Origin: Ramlibacter lithotrophicus
Lineage (GTDB): Bacteria; Pseudomonadota; Gammaproteobacteria; Burkholderiales; Burkholderiaceae_C
DNA: 64,000 nt
Direction of reading: 5' to 3'
Assembly (NCBI RefSeq): GCF_012184415.1
Contig: NZ_VTOX01000004.1
Location: 62,001-126,000 of the forward strand
Made by a program: the position numbers and the translations under genes. Positions within the stretch are counted from its first letter, which is position 1. Every line of letters starts with the position of its first letter. The notes under the pieces were generated by a model. The model had not been told where the DNA came from, did no database searches, and worked only from the letters and a program-made list of their open reading frames with translations. Of the stretch, positions 39,601 to 48,218 are shown one piece after another.

Positions 39601-40380
39601 TCAGGCCCGTCGTGCGACCGGCGACACCAGCGGCACCGCCAGCCGCTCGCCCTGCTGGCGCCAGAAGCCGGGGTCGGCATCCTCGATGCGGCGGATGGCA
39701 TTGTCCATGTGGCGCGACGCCGCCGCGCGGGCCCGGGTCCGGTCCTGCGCCTCGATCGCCCGCAGCACCGCGGCGTGCTCCTGGCGCACCTGGGCCGCGA
39801 AATCCGCGCGGCGCGCCTCGTTGGCACGCGTCACGCCGATGGCGCCGCGCATGAATTGCGCGAGGTAGTCCAGCGTGCCGATCAGGAAGGGGTTGTGCGA
39901 AGCCTGCGCGACGGCGCGGTGGAACTGCAGATCCTCTTCCACGCCGTCGCCGCCGGCCAGCACCGTGCGTTCGATGGCCGCCATCGCATCGTGCAGGCGC
40001 TGGACGTCCGCGGCGTCGCGGCGGTCGGCCGCGAGCCCGGCCGCCTCGGCTTCGAGGGCCCGCCGCACTTCGGCCATCTGCACCACCGCCGCGCGCGACT
40101 CGGCGTGGCGCGCGTCGAAGTTCAGGGGCGCGTACGCCGGGTTGGCGGTGACGTATACGCCGCTGCCCTGGCGCGAATCGACCAGTCCCAGCGACTTCAG
40201 GCGCGACATCGCCTCGCGCACGACGGTGCGGCTCACCTCGAACTGCTCGACCAGCCTGGATTCGGGCGGCAGCTTGGCGCCGGCGGCCAGCCGGCCGGCG
40301 GCGATTTCCGCGGCAAGCTGGCGGGCCACCTGGTCCGACAGGCGTGCGCCGCTGGTGACGGGCGTGAACTGGCTGGTCAT
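39601..40380 (-). CDS. FadR-subfamily GntR transcriptional regulator of threonate/erythronate use
   Basis: 259 residues. N-terminal winged helix (LSDQVARQLAAEI, LVEQFEVSRTVVREAMSRL, SRQGSGVYV) and C-terminal all-helical FCD ligand domain whose metal-site residues are visible in EEDLQFHRAVAQASHN and EHAAVLRAIEAQD ... ASRHMDNAI. FCD regulators bind sugar acids or carboxylates and usually repress the adjacent catabolic operon. Same strand, 30 nt upstream of ltnD. Ligand presumed to be a tetronate or 2-oxo-tetronate (inference). Confidence 0.92.
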   Translation of the reverse strand: MTSQFTPVTSGARLSDQVARQLAAEIAAGRLAAGAKLPPESRLVEQFEVSRTVVREAMSRLKSLGLVDSRQGSGVYVTANPAYAPLNFDARHAESRAAVVQMAEVRRALEAEAAGLAADRRDAADVQRLHDAMAAIERTVLAGGDGVEEDLQFHRAVAQASHNPFLIGTLDYLAQFMRGAIGVTRANEARRADFAAQVRQEHAAVLRAIEAQDRTRARAAASRHMDNAIRRIEDADPGFWRQQGERLAVPLVSPVARRA

Positions 40381-40451
40381 GAAAGAACGGCAAGGATACC
40401 CGGTGCTGCCCCGGCGCCGGGGCCACGGGCGGCACCGCGCCCGGCGCCGCT

Positions 40452-41032
40452 TCAGCCCCGCTCGAACTTGAAGACCGCGGTCCCGGCGCGGGCATTGGGC
40501 AGGAAGCGCACTTCCCGGCCTTCCTGCAGCCCGAAGGCGTCGAGGATCGCGAGCCGGTTCTTGGTGGCCAGCACCTCGAAGTCCTTGAACGTGCCGACGC
40601 GGATGTTGGGCGTGTCGTACCACTGGTAAGGCAGGCGCTTGGTCACCGGCATGCGGCCGCGCACGATGCTCAGCCGATTCGGCCAGTGCGCGAAGTTCGG
40701 GAACGCCACGATGCCGATGCGGCCCACCCGGGCCGTCTCCACCAGCATGGTCTCGGCATTGCGCAGGTGCTGCAGCGTGTCCACCTGCAGCACCACGTCG
40801 AAGGAGCCGTCGTCGAAGATGGCGAGGCCCTGGTCGAGGTTCGCCTGGATCACGTTGACGCCGCGCCTGACGCACGCGAGCACGTTGGCGTCCGAGATCT
40901 CGATGCCGTAGCCGCTGCAGCCGCGCTCGCGCTGCAGCCAGTCGAGCATGGCGCCGTCGCCGCAGCCGAGGTCCAGCACGCGCGAGCCGGGCGGCACCAG
41001 CCGCGCGATCGACTCCATCGTCAGCCGGTCGC

Positions 41033-41036
<4 letters not shown>
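40452..41036 (-). CDS. metW: Methionine biosynthesis protein MetW
   Basis: 194 residues, class I methyltransferase-like. [14 protein letters not shown] is the SAM motif; GYGIEISD and [14 protein letters not shown] are MetW-specific, as is [12 protein letters not shown]. In betaproteobacteria MetW partners MetX and is needed for homoserine O-succinyl/acetyltransferase activity. ATG 41036 overlaps the metX stop (ATGA). Confidence 0.97.
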
Positions 41037-42262
<1,226 letters not shown>

Positions 42263-42311
42263 GGCAACAAGGCAGCGGCCCTCCCGGCCCTCTCGACGCT
42301 GCGGCTGCAGC

Positions 42312-42348
42312 AAAAAACCCGGCGCCGCTGCAAGATGCGAGGCCGGGT
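42312..42348 (-). terminator. Intrinsic terminator in the metX leader (attenuator)
   Basis: On the minus strand ACCCGGC ... GCCGGGT forms the stem, followed by TTTTTT, about 50 nt before the metX ATG and 10 nt after the riboswitch. No gene ends upstream on this strand, so it is not a trailing terminator; premature termination of metX mRNA is the natural role. Confidence 0.75.
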
Positions 42349-42357
42349 CGGCAGGGC

Positions 42358-42411
42358 GATCTTTAGCGGCATTTATTGAGCGCCCGCAAGCTGGAGCAAA
42401 TCGGCGCCGCA
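42358..42411 (-). promoter_or_regulatory. SAM-II-type riboswitch of metX
   Basis: The minus-strand RNA has the SAM-II (SAM-alpha) wording in order: P1 strand GCGCC (42407-42403), then GATTT, then a loop leading to TTGCGG, the P1 partner GGCGC (42384-42380), AATAAATG (42377-42370) and CGCTAAAG (42368-42361). TTGCGG and GCCGC can pair as the pseudoknot. Location before metX is the classic one, and the transcript would start just upstream (TATACT at 42414-42419). A terminator follows. Identification rests on my memory of the consensus. Confidence 0.75.
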
Positions 42412-42413
42412 CT

Positions 42414-42419
42414 AGTATA
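42414..42419 (-). promoter_or_regulatory. -10 element of the metX promoter
   Basis: TATACT on the minus strand; initiation about 7 nt downstream would place +1 at the edge of the riboswitch. The -35 is weak. Confidence 0.5.
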
Positions 42420-42443
42420 CGTGCAGACCTCCGGAGGATCGCC

Positions 42444-43280
42444 ATGAGCGAGCTGTATGGATCCGACGCCTATGCGCCGCTCGAAGTGGCACGGCGCGTC
42501 GAGACCGTGGGCGTGGCGAAGGCGCGGATGGCAACGCTGCCGCTGCTGATGCTGGGCGTGCTGGCCGGCGCCTTCATCGGCCTGGGCTCGATGCTGTTCG
42601 TGATCGTGCGCTCCGATCCGACGCTCGGCTTCGCGGCCGCGCAGGTCGGCGGCGGGCTGGTCTTCTCGCTGGGCCTGCTGCTGGTGGTGGTGGCGGGCGC
42701 CGAGCTGTTCACCGGCAACAACCTGCTGGCCATGGCCTGGGCCGACGGCCGCATCACCACGATCGAAGTGCTGCGCAACTGGACGCTCGTGTGCGCGGCC
42801 AACTTCGTCGGCGCCGCCGGGCTGGCGCTGCTGGTGTTCGCGAGCGGGCACACCGGGATGAACGAGGGTGCGATCGGCCGCACAGTGGTCAGGATCGCGC
42901 TCGCGAAGCAGGCGCTCCCGGCCTGGGAGGCGTTCCTGCGCGGCGTGCTGTGCAACGTTCTGGTCTGCATGGCGGTCTGGATGGCGATGGCCGGCCGCAG
43001 CGTGGTCGACAAGGCGGTGGCCGTCGTGTTCCCGATCGGCGCGTTCGTCGCCGCCGGCTTCGAGCACAGCATCGCCAACATGTACCTGATGCCACTGGCG
43101 ATGCTGGTGCAGCCGCCCGATGCCGCGGCGCTGGTGACCTGGTCCGGCATGGCCGGCAACCTGGTGTTCGTCATTGCCGGCAACCTGCTCGGCGGCAGCG
43201 TGCTGGTGGGCCTGACCTACCACGTGATCTACCAGCGCCGCCGGGCGCCGGAAACGCCGGAGCAGGTGGAGACCAGCTGA
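42444..43280 (+). CDS. Formate/nitrite (FNT) family channel
   Basis: 278 residues, six helices with the FNT signatures [15 protein letters not shown] and [16 protein letters not shown], the half-helix breaks with the central His. SD GGAGGA precedes ATG 42444. Pentameric channel for formate, nitrite or related small anions. No formate or nitrite enzyme is adjacent, so the anion is not identifiable. Divergent from metX (181 nt). Confidence 0.94.
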   Translation: MSELYGSDAYAPLEVARRVETVGVAKARMATLPLLMLGVLAGAFIGLGSMLFVIVRSDPTLGFAAAQVGGGLVFSLGLLLVVVAGAELFTGNNLLAMAWADGRITTIEVLRNWTLVCAANFVGAAGLALLVFASGHTGMNEGAIGRTVVRIALAKQALPAWEAFLRGVLCNVLVCMAVWMAMAGRSVVDKAVAVVFPIGAFVAAGFEHSIANMYLMPLAMLVQPPDAAALVTWSGMAGNLVFVIAGNLLGGSVLVGLTYHVIYQRRRAPETPEQVETS

Positions 43281-43297
43281 GCGCCTGCGGCGGCCGC

Positions 43298-43864
43298 TCA
43301 GGAGCCCCAGCCCGCCAGGGCCGCCGTACCCAGCACGGCGAAGATCACCGCGGACACCACGTGCACGACACGGATCGGCACGCGGCGGGTGACGGCGTCG
43401 CCGAACCACACCACCGGCGCGTTCGCCAGCAGCATGCCCAGCGTCGTGCCGGCCACCACCGCCGCCCAGGCGTTGTACTGGGCCGCCAGCATCACCGTGG
43501 CGATCTGCGTCTTGTCGCCCATCTCGGCCAGGAAGAAGGCGATCAGCGTCGTGCCGAACACGCCCAGCCGCGGCGCCTGGCCGGCATCGCCCTCGTCGAA
43601 CTTGTCGGGGATCAGCATCCAGGCGGCCATCGCCAGGAACGAGCCGCCGAGCACCCAGCGCAGCACGTCGGGACCGAGCAGCGACGTGACCCAGGTGCCG
43701 GCCGCGCCCGCCAGCGCGTGGTTGGCGAGGGTGGCGACGAGGATGCCGGCAATGATCGGCCACGGCTTGCGAAAGCGCGCGGCCAGCACGAGCGACAGCA
43801 GCTGCGTCTTGTCGCCCATTTCGGCGAGGGTGACGATGCCGGTGGAAACGAGGAAGGATTCCAT
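43298..43864 (-). CDS. mneA: UPF0016/GDT1 family Mn2+ exporter
   Basis: 188 residues with two inverted three-helix repeats, each carrying the family motif: LAEMGDKTQL near residue 12 and LAEMGDKTQI near 109. Exports Mn2+ across the inner membrane (family: Vibrio MneA, yeast Gdt1). ATG 43864 chosen as it begins directly at the first repeat. A yybP-ykoY riboswitch in the leader supports manganese as substrate. Convergent with the FNT gene. Confidence 0.94.
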   Translation of the reverse strand: MESFLVSTGIVTLAEMGDKTQLLSLVLAARFRKPWPIIAGILVATLANHALAGAAGTWVTSLLGPDVLRWVLGGSFLAMAAWMLIPDKFDEGDAGQAPRLGVFGTTLIAFFLAEMGDKTQIATVMLAAQYNAWAAVVAGTTLGMLLANAPVVWFGDAVTRRVPIRVVHVVSAVIFAVLGTAALAGWGS

Positions 43865-43935
43865 GAGTGGGGGAGTCCGGCCGGCGCGCACGCAATGACT
43901 GCCCAGCTTCCCCGGCCATGACGGAGGCTGCGCAG

Positions 43936-44034
43936 TCAAAGGTCTCGCCAAGTCCGGACCGCTTGCGCCATGGGTCGCCCCAAGTCTGTTGACGCAAGCC
44001 CCTTTCGGATTCGAAGGGAGGCTACTCCCCGATG
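43936..44034 (-). promoter_or_regulatory. yybP-ykoY (Mn2+) riboswitch
   Basis: Minus-strand RNA contains the family blocks in order: GGGGAGTAGC (44030-44021), GTCAACA ..., CATGGCGCAAGC, and the closing GGCGAGACCTTTGA (ends about 43936), forming P1 with the 5' end and the two docking loops. It ends about 72 nt before the exporter ATG. Mn2+ binding should turn expression on. Whether control is at transcription or translation is not clear from the sequence. Confidence 0.85.
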
Positions 44035-44043
44035 ACAGGCGGC

Positions 44044-44049
44044 ATTCTA
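44044..44049 (-). promoter_or_regulatory. -10 element of the Mn exporter gene
   Basis: TAGAAT on the minus strand, about 14 nt before the riboswitch, correctly placed for a transcript starting at the aptamer. Confidence 0.45.
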
Positions 44050-44147
44050 GTCGCACCGTCGTGGCTCGCTTGTTGCTTCCCGCTGGTGCACCCGCCCCGA
44101 AGCGCCGCAGAGCGCACCACGAAGGGGCATCTGCACCGGAGAGATTC

Positions 44148-45350
44148 ATGGAAGCACTCAAACAGGGCTCGGACGCCCTGTTCATCCTGCTCGGCGGCAT
44201 CATGGTGCTCGCCATGCACGCCGGCTTCGCGTTCCTGGAACTCGGGACCGTGCGCAAGAAGAACCAGGTCAACGCCCTGGTGAAGATCCTCGCGGACTTC
44301 TCGGTCTCCACGGTGGCGTACTTCTTCGTCGGCTACGCGGTGGCGTACGGCACCAGTTTCCTCGTGGGCGCCGAGCAGCTGGCGGCGCGCAACGGCTACG
44401 AGCTGGTCAAGTTCTTCTTCCTGCTCACGTTCGCCGCTGCGATCCCCGCGATCGTCTCGGGCGGCATCGCCGAGCGCGCCCGGTTCGGGCCCCAGCTCGC
44501 CGCCACGGCGGTGATCGTGGGCGTCGTGTATCCGCTGTTCGAAGGAGTCGCCTGGAACCAGGCCTTCGGCGTCCAGGCCTGGCTCAAGGCGGCGACCGGC
44601 GCCGAGTTCCACGACTTCGCCGGCTCCGTGGTGGTGCACGCCATGGGTGGCTGGCTCGCGCTGCCCGCCGTGCTGCTGCTGGGGCCGCGCAGCAACCGCT
44701 ACCGCAAGGACGGCGCGATCTCGGCGCACCCGCCGTCGAACATCCCGTTCCTCGCGCTGGGCGCCTGGATCCTCACCGTGGGCTGGTTCGGCTTCAACGT
44801 GATGAGCGCCCAGACCATCGACAGGATGTCGGGCCTGGTCGCCGTCAACTCGCTGATGGCGATGGCCGGCGGCACCTTGGCCGCGCTGGCATTGGGCCGC
44901 AACGACCCGGGTTTCGCGCACAACGGGCCGCTCGCCGGGCTGGTCGCCGTCTGCGCCGGCTCGGACGTGATGCACCCGGCGGGCGCGCTCGCGGTGGGGG
45001 CGGCCGCCGGCGCGATCTTCGTGTTCCTGTTCACGCTGACCCAGAACCGCTGGAAGATCGACGACGTGCTGGGCGTGTGGCCCTTGCACGGCCTGTGCGG
45101 CGCCTGGGGCGGCATTGCCGCCGGCATCTTCGGCCAGCCGGCGCTGGGCGGCCTCGGCGGCGTGGGCATCGCCGCCCAGCTGGCCGGCACCCTGCTGGGC
45201 GTGGCGTGGGCGTCGCTCGCGGGGCTGGCCGTGTACGGCACGCTCCGGGCCCTGACGGGGCTGCGCCTGTCGCCCGAGGAGGAGCACCAGGGCGCCGACC
45301 TGGCCATCCACAGGATCGGTTCGACCCCGGAGCGCGAGGCGACCTGGTGA
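44148..45350 (+). CDS. amt: Ammonium transporter (Amt/Rh)
   Basis: 400 residues from ATG 44148; the frame is open earlier but GGAGAG lies at the right distance here. Eleven helices with AmtB hallmarks: FLELGTVRKKNQVN, the twin histidines in VVVHAMGGW and WPLHGLCGAWGG, and the GIAERARF loop. The first helix lacks a signal sequence. Not followed by glnK within the window, unlike the usual amtB-glnK pair. Moves NH4+/NH3 across the inner membrane. Confidence 0.95.
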   Translation: MEALKQGSDALFILLGGIMVLAMHAGFAFLELGTVRKKNQVNALVKILADFSVSTVAYFFVGYAVAYGTSFLVGAEQLAARNGYELVKFFFLLTFAAAIPAIVSGGIAERARFGPQLAATAVIVGVVYPLFEGVAWNQAFGVQAWLKAATGAEFHDFAGSVVVHAMGGWLALPAVLLLGPRSNRYRKDGAISAHPPSNIPFLALGAWILTVGWFGFNVMSAQTIDRMSGLVAVNSLMAMAGGTLAALALGRNDPGFAHNGPLAGLVAVCAGSDVMHPAGALAVGAAAGAIFVFLFTLTQNRWKIDDVLGVWPLHGLCGAWGGIAAGIFGQPALGGLGGVGIAAQLAGTLLGVAWASLAGLAVYGTLRALTGLRLSPEEEHQGADLAIHRIGSTPEREATW

Positions 45351-45410
45351 GCGCCGGCGGTCCGGCAGAACCTGTTTTTCGAAAGTCAAGCACGAAAGAC
45401 ACGGATGCCC

Positions 45411-45416
45411 CATAAT
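45411..45416 (+). promoter_or_regulatory. -10-like CATAAT of the first RRM gene
   Basis: CATAAT 121 nt before ATG 45537; the matching CATAAT of the second gene (46089-46094) is 133 nt before its ATG. Transcripts would carry leaders of about 115-125 nt. Confidence 0.45.
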
Positions 45417-45491
45417 CGCCCGGTGCCGCCTGAGGCGGTACATAGTGTGCGGTGACTGTCGGTTTCGCGTGGTTTGTAGCTTGCGTTGTTC

Positions 45492-45531
45492 GGACTCCAT
45501 CGCTTCGTGCGTTTCTTTTCTCCAGGAGTCC
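45492..45531 (+). promoter_or_regulatory. Shine-Dalgarno-sequestering leader stem, first RRM gene
   Basis: GGACTCC (45492-45498) pairs fully with GGAGTCC (45525-45531), which contains the ribosome site AGGAG 6 nt before the ATG. The motif CGGACTCCATCGC is shared with the leader of the next gene. Fits thermosensor, cold-shock or autoregulatory control. Confidence 0.6.
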
Positions 45532-45536
45532 ATTCA

Positions 45537-45944
45537 ATGGGCAACAAACTTTACGTGGGCAACCTGCCCTATTCGTACCGCGACAGTGACATGGAACAGG
45601 CGTTCAGCCAGTACGGCACCGTCTCCAGCGCCAAGGTCATGATGGAGCGCGACACCGGCCGCTCCAAGGGCTTCGGCTTCGTCGAAATGAGCAGCGAGGC
45701 GGAAGCCCGCGCCGCGATCGAAGGCATGAACGGCCAGCAGGTCGGCGGCCGTGGCCTCGTCGTGAACGAAGCCCGTCCGATGGAGCCGCGTGCTCCCCGT
45801 TCCGGCGGTTTCGGCGGCGGCGGCGGTGGTGGCGGCTACGGTGGCGGTGGTGGCGGCTACGGTGGCGGTGGCGGCGGCTACGGTGGTGGCGGCGGCCGGC
45901 GCGAAGGCGGCGGTGGCGGCTACGGCGGCGGCCGCGGCTACTGA
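45537..45944 (+). CDS. Glycine-rich RNA-recognition-motif protein (first copy)
   Basis: 135 residues. A single RRM (1-80) with RNP2 LYVGNLPY and RNP1 KGFGFVEM; the C-terminus (85-135) is a Gly/Tyr/Arg repeat tail (GGGGYGG, REGGGGGY). ATG 45537 is placed by AGGAG. Cytoplasmic RNA-binding protein like the cold-inducible Rbp group. Followed by a strong terminator and then a paralogue about 75% identical in the RRM. Confidence 0.95.
   Translation: MGNKLYVGNLPYSYRDSDMEQAFSQYGTVSSAKVMMERDTGRSKGFGFVEMSSEAEARAAIEGMNGQQVGGRGLVVNEARPMEPRAPRSGGFGGGGGGGGYGGGGGGYGGGGGGYGGGGGRREGGGGGYGGGRGY
45803..45941 (+). repeat. Glycine-codon repeat tract (first RRM protein)
   Basis: Runs of GGC/GGT codons with interspersed TAC, encoding the Gly-rich tail. 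A slippage-prone microsatellite-like tract within a gene. Confidence 0.7.
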
Positions 45945-45990
45945 GCTGCAAGCAACGCACGGGGACTGTCGCCCGTCGCAAAAAGAACAC

Positions 45991-46014
45991 AAAGGGCCTA
46001 CGGGCCCTTTTTTT
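45991..46014 (+). terminator. Intrinsic terminator after the first RRM gene
   Basis: AAAGGGCC TACG GGCCCTTT followed by TTTT; a textbook stem and T-run 47 nt after the stop. Confidence 0.9.
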
Positions 46015-46180
46015 CTTGCACTGCAATTAAGGGTTTTCGACGAGGTTCGGGGCCTTCCTGGGGTCTGCACTTGCGCCGGATTCCTGTTCATAATGGAAAA
46101 GCGTGTCCCCCAAGGGCAGCGCAAGGATTGCGGTGAACAGGTCACTTATCGCTTCGCTCGGGTTCAGTGGAATGCGTTTT

Positions 46181-46222
46181 CGGGACTCCATCGCGCTAGT
46201 CATCGTCTTTTCAGGAGCCCCG
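46181..46222 (+). promoter_or_regulatory. Shine-Dalgarno-sequestering leader stem, second RRM gene
   Basis: CGGGACTCC (46181-46189) pairs with GGAGCCCCG (46214-46222) at eight of nine positions and covers the ribosome site 5 nt before ATG 46227. Same element as at 45492, with different outer pairs, so structure rather than sequence seems preserved. Confidence 0.55.
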
Positions 46223-46226
46223 ATCA

Positions 46227-46724
46227 ATGGGCAATAAACTGTACGTGGGCAATCTGCCTTATTCCGTGCGCGACAGCGATCTCGAGCAGGCATTCAGCCA
46301 GTTCGGCGCCGTCACCAGCGCCAAGGTCATGATGGAGCGCGACACCGGCCGCTCCAAGGGCTTCGGCTTCGTCGAGATGGGCAGCGACGCGGAGGCCCAG
46401 GCGGCCATCAACGGCATGAACGGGCAGCCGCTCGGCGGCCGCAGCGTCGTCGTGAACGAGGCGCGTCCCATGGAATCGCGTCCGCGCTCCGGCGGCTACG
46501 GTGGTGGCGGCGGCGGCGGCTATGGCGGCGGCTACGGTGGTGGCGGCAGCGGCGGCTATGGCGGCGGCGGCGGTGGCTACGGTGGTGGTGGCGGCCGGCG
46601 TGAAGGTGGCGGCGGCCGCGAAGGCGGTGGCGGCGGCTACGGCGGCCGCGGCGGCGGCGACGGCGGTTTCCGCAGCCCGTACGGCTCCGGCCCGCGCGGC
46701 GGCGGCAATCGCGGCGGCTACTGA
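46227..46724 (+). CDS. Glycine-rich RNA-recognition-motif protein (second copy)
   Basis: 165 residues. RRM with LYVGNLPY and KGFGFVEM (1-80) almost as in the upstream copy, then a longer Gly/Tyr/Arg tail ending RGGGNRGGY. Own promoter-like CATAAT and own terminator, so the pair is a tandem duplication expressed separately, not an operon. Likely RNA chaperone; cold-shock response is inferred from the family. Confidence 0.95.
   Translation: MGNKLYVGNLPYSVRDSDLEQAFSQFGAVTSAKVMMERDTGRSKGFGFVEMGSDAEAQAAINGMNGQPLGGRSVVVNEARPMESRPRSGGYGGGGGGGYGGGYGGGGSGGYGGGGGGYGGGGGRREGGGGREGGGGGYGGRGGGDGGFRSPYGSGPRGGGNRGGY
46491..46721 (+). repeat. Glycine-codon repeat tract (second RRM protein)
   Basis: GGC/GGT-rich coding repeat of the tail, about 1.6 times the length in the first copy, consistent with expansion or contraction since duplication. 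Confidence 0.7.
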
Positions 46725-46741
46725 CCCGTTTCGACGGCAAG

Positions 46742-46765
46742 AAGGCTCCCACGGGAGCCTTTTTT
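46742..46765 (+). terminator. Intrinsic terminator after the second RRM gene
   Basis: AAGGCTCC CACG GGAGCCTT plus a T-run, 18 nt after the stop and immediately before the convergent SDR gene. Confidence 0.9.
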
Positions 46766-46781
46766 CATGCCCGGCCGCGCC

Positions 46782-47555
46782 TTACTCGCCCACGCGCCGC
46801 TTGCGTGGCTGGCCGGCGAAGGCGCGGTCCAGCAACGCGTTCGGCAGCACCCGCAGCAGTGTCGCCACGATGCCCATCTGCCACGGGATCACACGGTAGC
46901 TGGCACCGGCTTCGACGGCACGCAACGCGCGGTCGGCGAAGGCCTCGGCCGTCATCAGGAACGGCATCGGGAAGCGATTGCGCGCGGTGAGCGGCGTGGC
47001 GACGTAGCCCGGGCAGATCGTCACCACCTTCACGCCGGTGCCGCGCAACTCGCCGCGCAGGCTCTCGCAATAGGAAATCGCCGCCGCCTTGCTGGCGCAG
47101 TACGCGCCGTGCCCCGGCAGGCCGCGGATGCCGGCCACGCTGGCGATGCCCACCAGCGCGCCGGAGCCGCGCCGCGCCATGGGCGCGACGAACGGGTGGA
47201 AGGTCGCGGCCAGGCCGACGGTGTTGGTCGCCAGCACCCGCGCCATCACGTCCAGGTCCTCGCGCACCGCCGTGTCCATGCCGACGCTGATCCCGGCATT
47301 GGCGATAACCGCGTCGGGCAGCCCCTGGCGCGCGATGCAGTCGCGGGCGGCCGCGACGATGCTGTCCGTCGCCGCGACGTCCGCTTCGTAGACGGCGCAC
47401 CGCTCGGGCGGGATGCCCTGCTGCCGCGCCCACTGCGCCGTCTCGGCGGCGCGGCGCGCCGCCAGCGCCAGCCGCCACCCGGCCTGGTGATAGCGCCAGG
47501 CCAGGGCCTGGCCGATGCCGCTGGAAGCCCCGGTGATGAACACCAGACGGTCCAT
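46782..47555 (-). CDS. Short-chain dehydrogenase/reductase
   Basis: 257 residues. Classical SDR: TGASSGIG (8-15), NAGIS, SVAG Ser, YCASK (Tyr/Lys pair) and PGYVATPL. Cofactor tail RRAAE suggests NADP. Substrate not inferable. ATG shares a base with the lptC stop (TGATG), so it is the last gene of the kdsD-kdsC-lptC unit, where lptA would normally be found. Confidence 0.93.
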   Translation of the reverse strand: MDRLVFITGASSGIGQALAWRYHQAGWRLALAARRAAETAQWARQQGIPPERCAVYEADVAATDSIVAAARDCIARQGLPDAVIANAGISVGMDTAVREDLDVMARVLATNTVGLAATFHPFVAPMARRGSGALVGIASVAGIRGLPGHGAYCASKAAAISYCESLRGELRGTGVKVVTICPGYVATPLTARNRFPMPFLMTAEAFADRALRAVEAGASYRVIPWQMGIVATLLRVLPNALLDRAFAGQPRKRRVGE

Positions 47556-48202
47556 CAGCCGCCCTGCCGCGCCGCGATGCTGCCGCGCACCCGGCCCTCG
47601 AGCACCAGCACGCGGTTGATGTTGTCGTACTGCAGGCTGTCGCCGGTGAAGCGGTCGTCGCCCCGGCGCAGTTCCACCGGCTTGTTGGACACCAGGCGTT
47701 CGGCATCCAGGAAGGCGTGCAGGAATTCGCCGCGGAACTCCAGCGGCGCGCGCGGCGGGCCGCCGGCCGCGGCGGGGGTGCGCGTCACCACCGCGTTGCC
47801 GAACAACTGGACTTCGGAGCCGTCGGCGTTGCTGAGGGCCCGCTGCGCGGTCGCGGCGGTGAGGTCGCCCTGTGCGTTCAACGAGCGGATCCGCGGCTGG
47901 TCGATCTCCACCGTGTCGGTGTCCGGGAAGTGGCGGGCTTCGCTGCCGTGCACCTCGCTTTTCAGCCGCCCGGCGGGGTCGAAGGTCTTGACGGAAAAGC
48001 GCCGCATGATGGTGTCGGGATCGTGCGTCGGCGGCCGCGGCGCCTCGACCACGGCCAGCGACGGCGTATTGCGCGCCAGCCAGTACGTGCCCAGCGCGAT
48101 CACGCCCATCAGGATGATCGGCAGGTAGACCGAGAGCCGGTCCCAGGCGCGGCCCACCAGCGACCAGGCCCGGCGCGGCTGGCCGGCGACGGTGGCGCTC
48201 AT
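47555..48202 (-). CDS. lptC: LPS export protein LptC
   Basis: 215 residues from ATG 48202 (MSATVAGQ); one N-terminal helix (about 26-44, VYLPIILMGVIALGTYWLA), then the LptC jellyroll (HDPDTIMRRFSVKTFD, YDNINRVLVLEGRVRGSI). Bridges LptBFG and LptA in the periplasm. An upstream in-frame extension (to 48247) lacks a ribosome site. 16 nt after kdsC. Confidence 0.93.
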   Translation of the reverse strand: MSATVAGQPRRAWSLVGRAWDRLSVYLPIILMGVIALGTYWLARNTPSLAVVEAPRPPTHDPDTIMRRFSVKTFDPAGRLKSEVHGSEARHFPDTDTVEIDQPRIRSLNAQGDLTAATAQRALSNADGSEVQLFGNAVVTRTPAAAGGPPRAPLEFRGEFLHAFLDAERLVSNKPVELRRGDDRFTGDSLQYDNINRVLVLEGRVRGSIAARQGG

Positions 48203-48218
48203 CGGCGGCAGCCTGGCC

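Noticed and set aside
43989..44147. Extended N-terminus for the ammonium transporter
   Set aside because: Would overlap the divergent Mn riboswitch and promoter; GGAGAG supports ATG 44148.
45803..46721. CRISPR-like or satellite array
   Set aside because: The repetition is in-frame glycine codons of two RRM proteins, with no spacers or uniform repeat unit.
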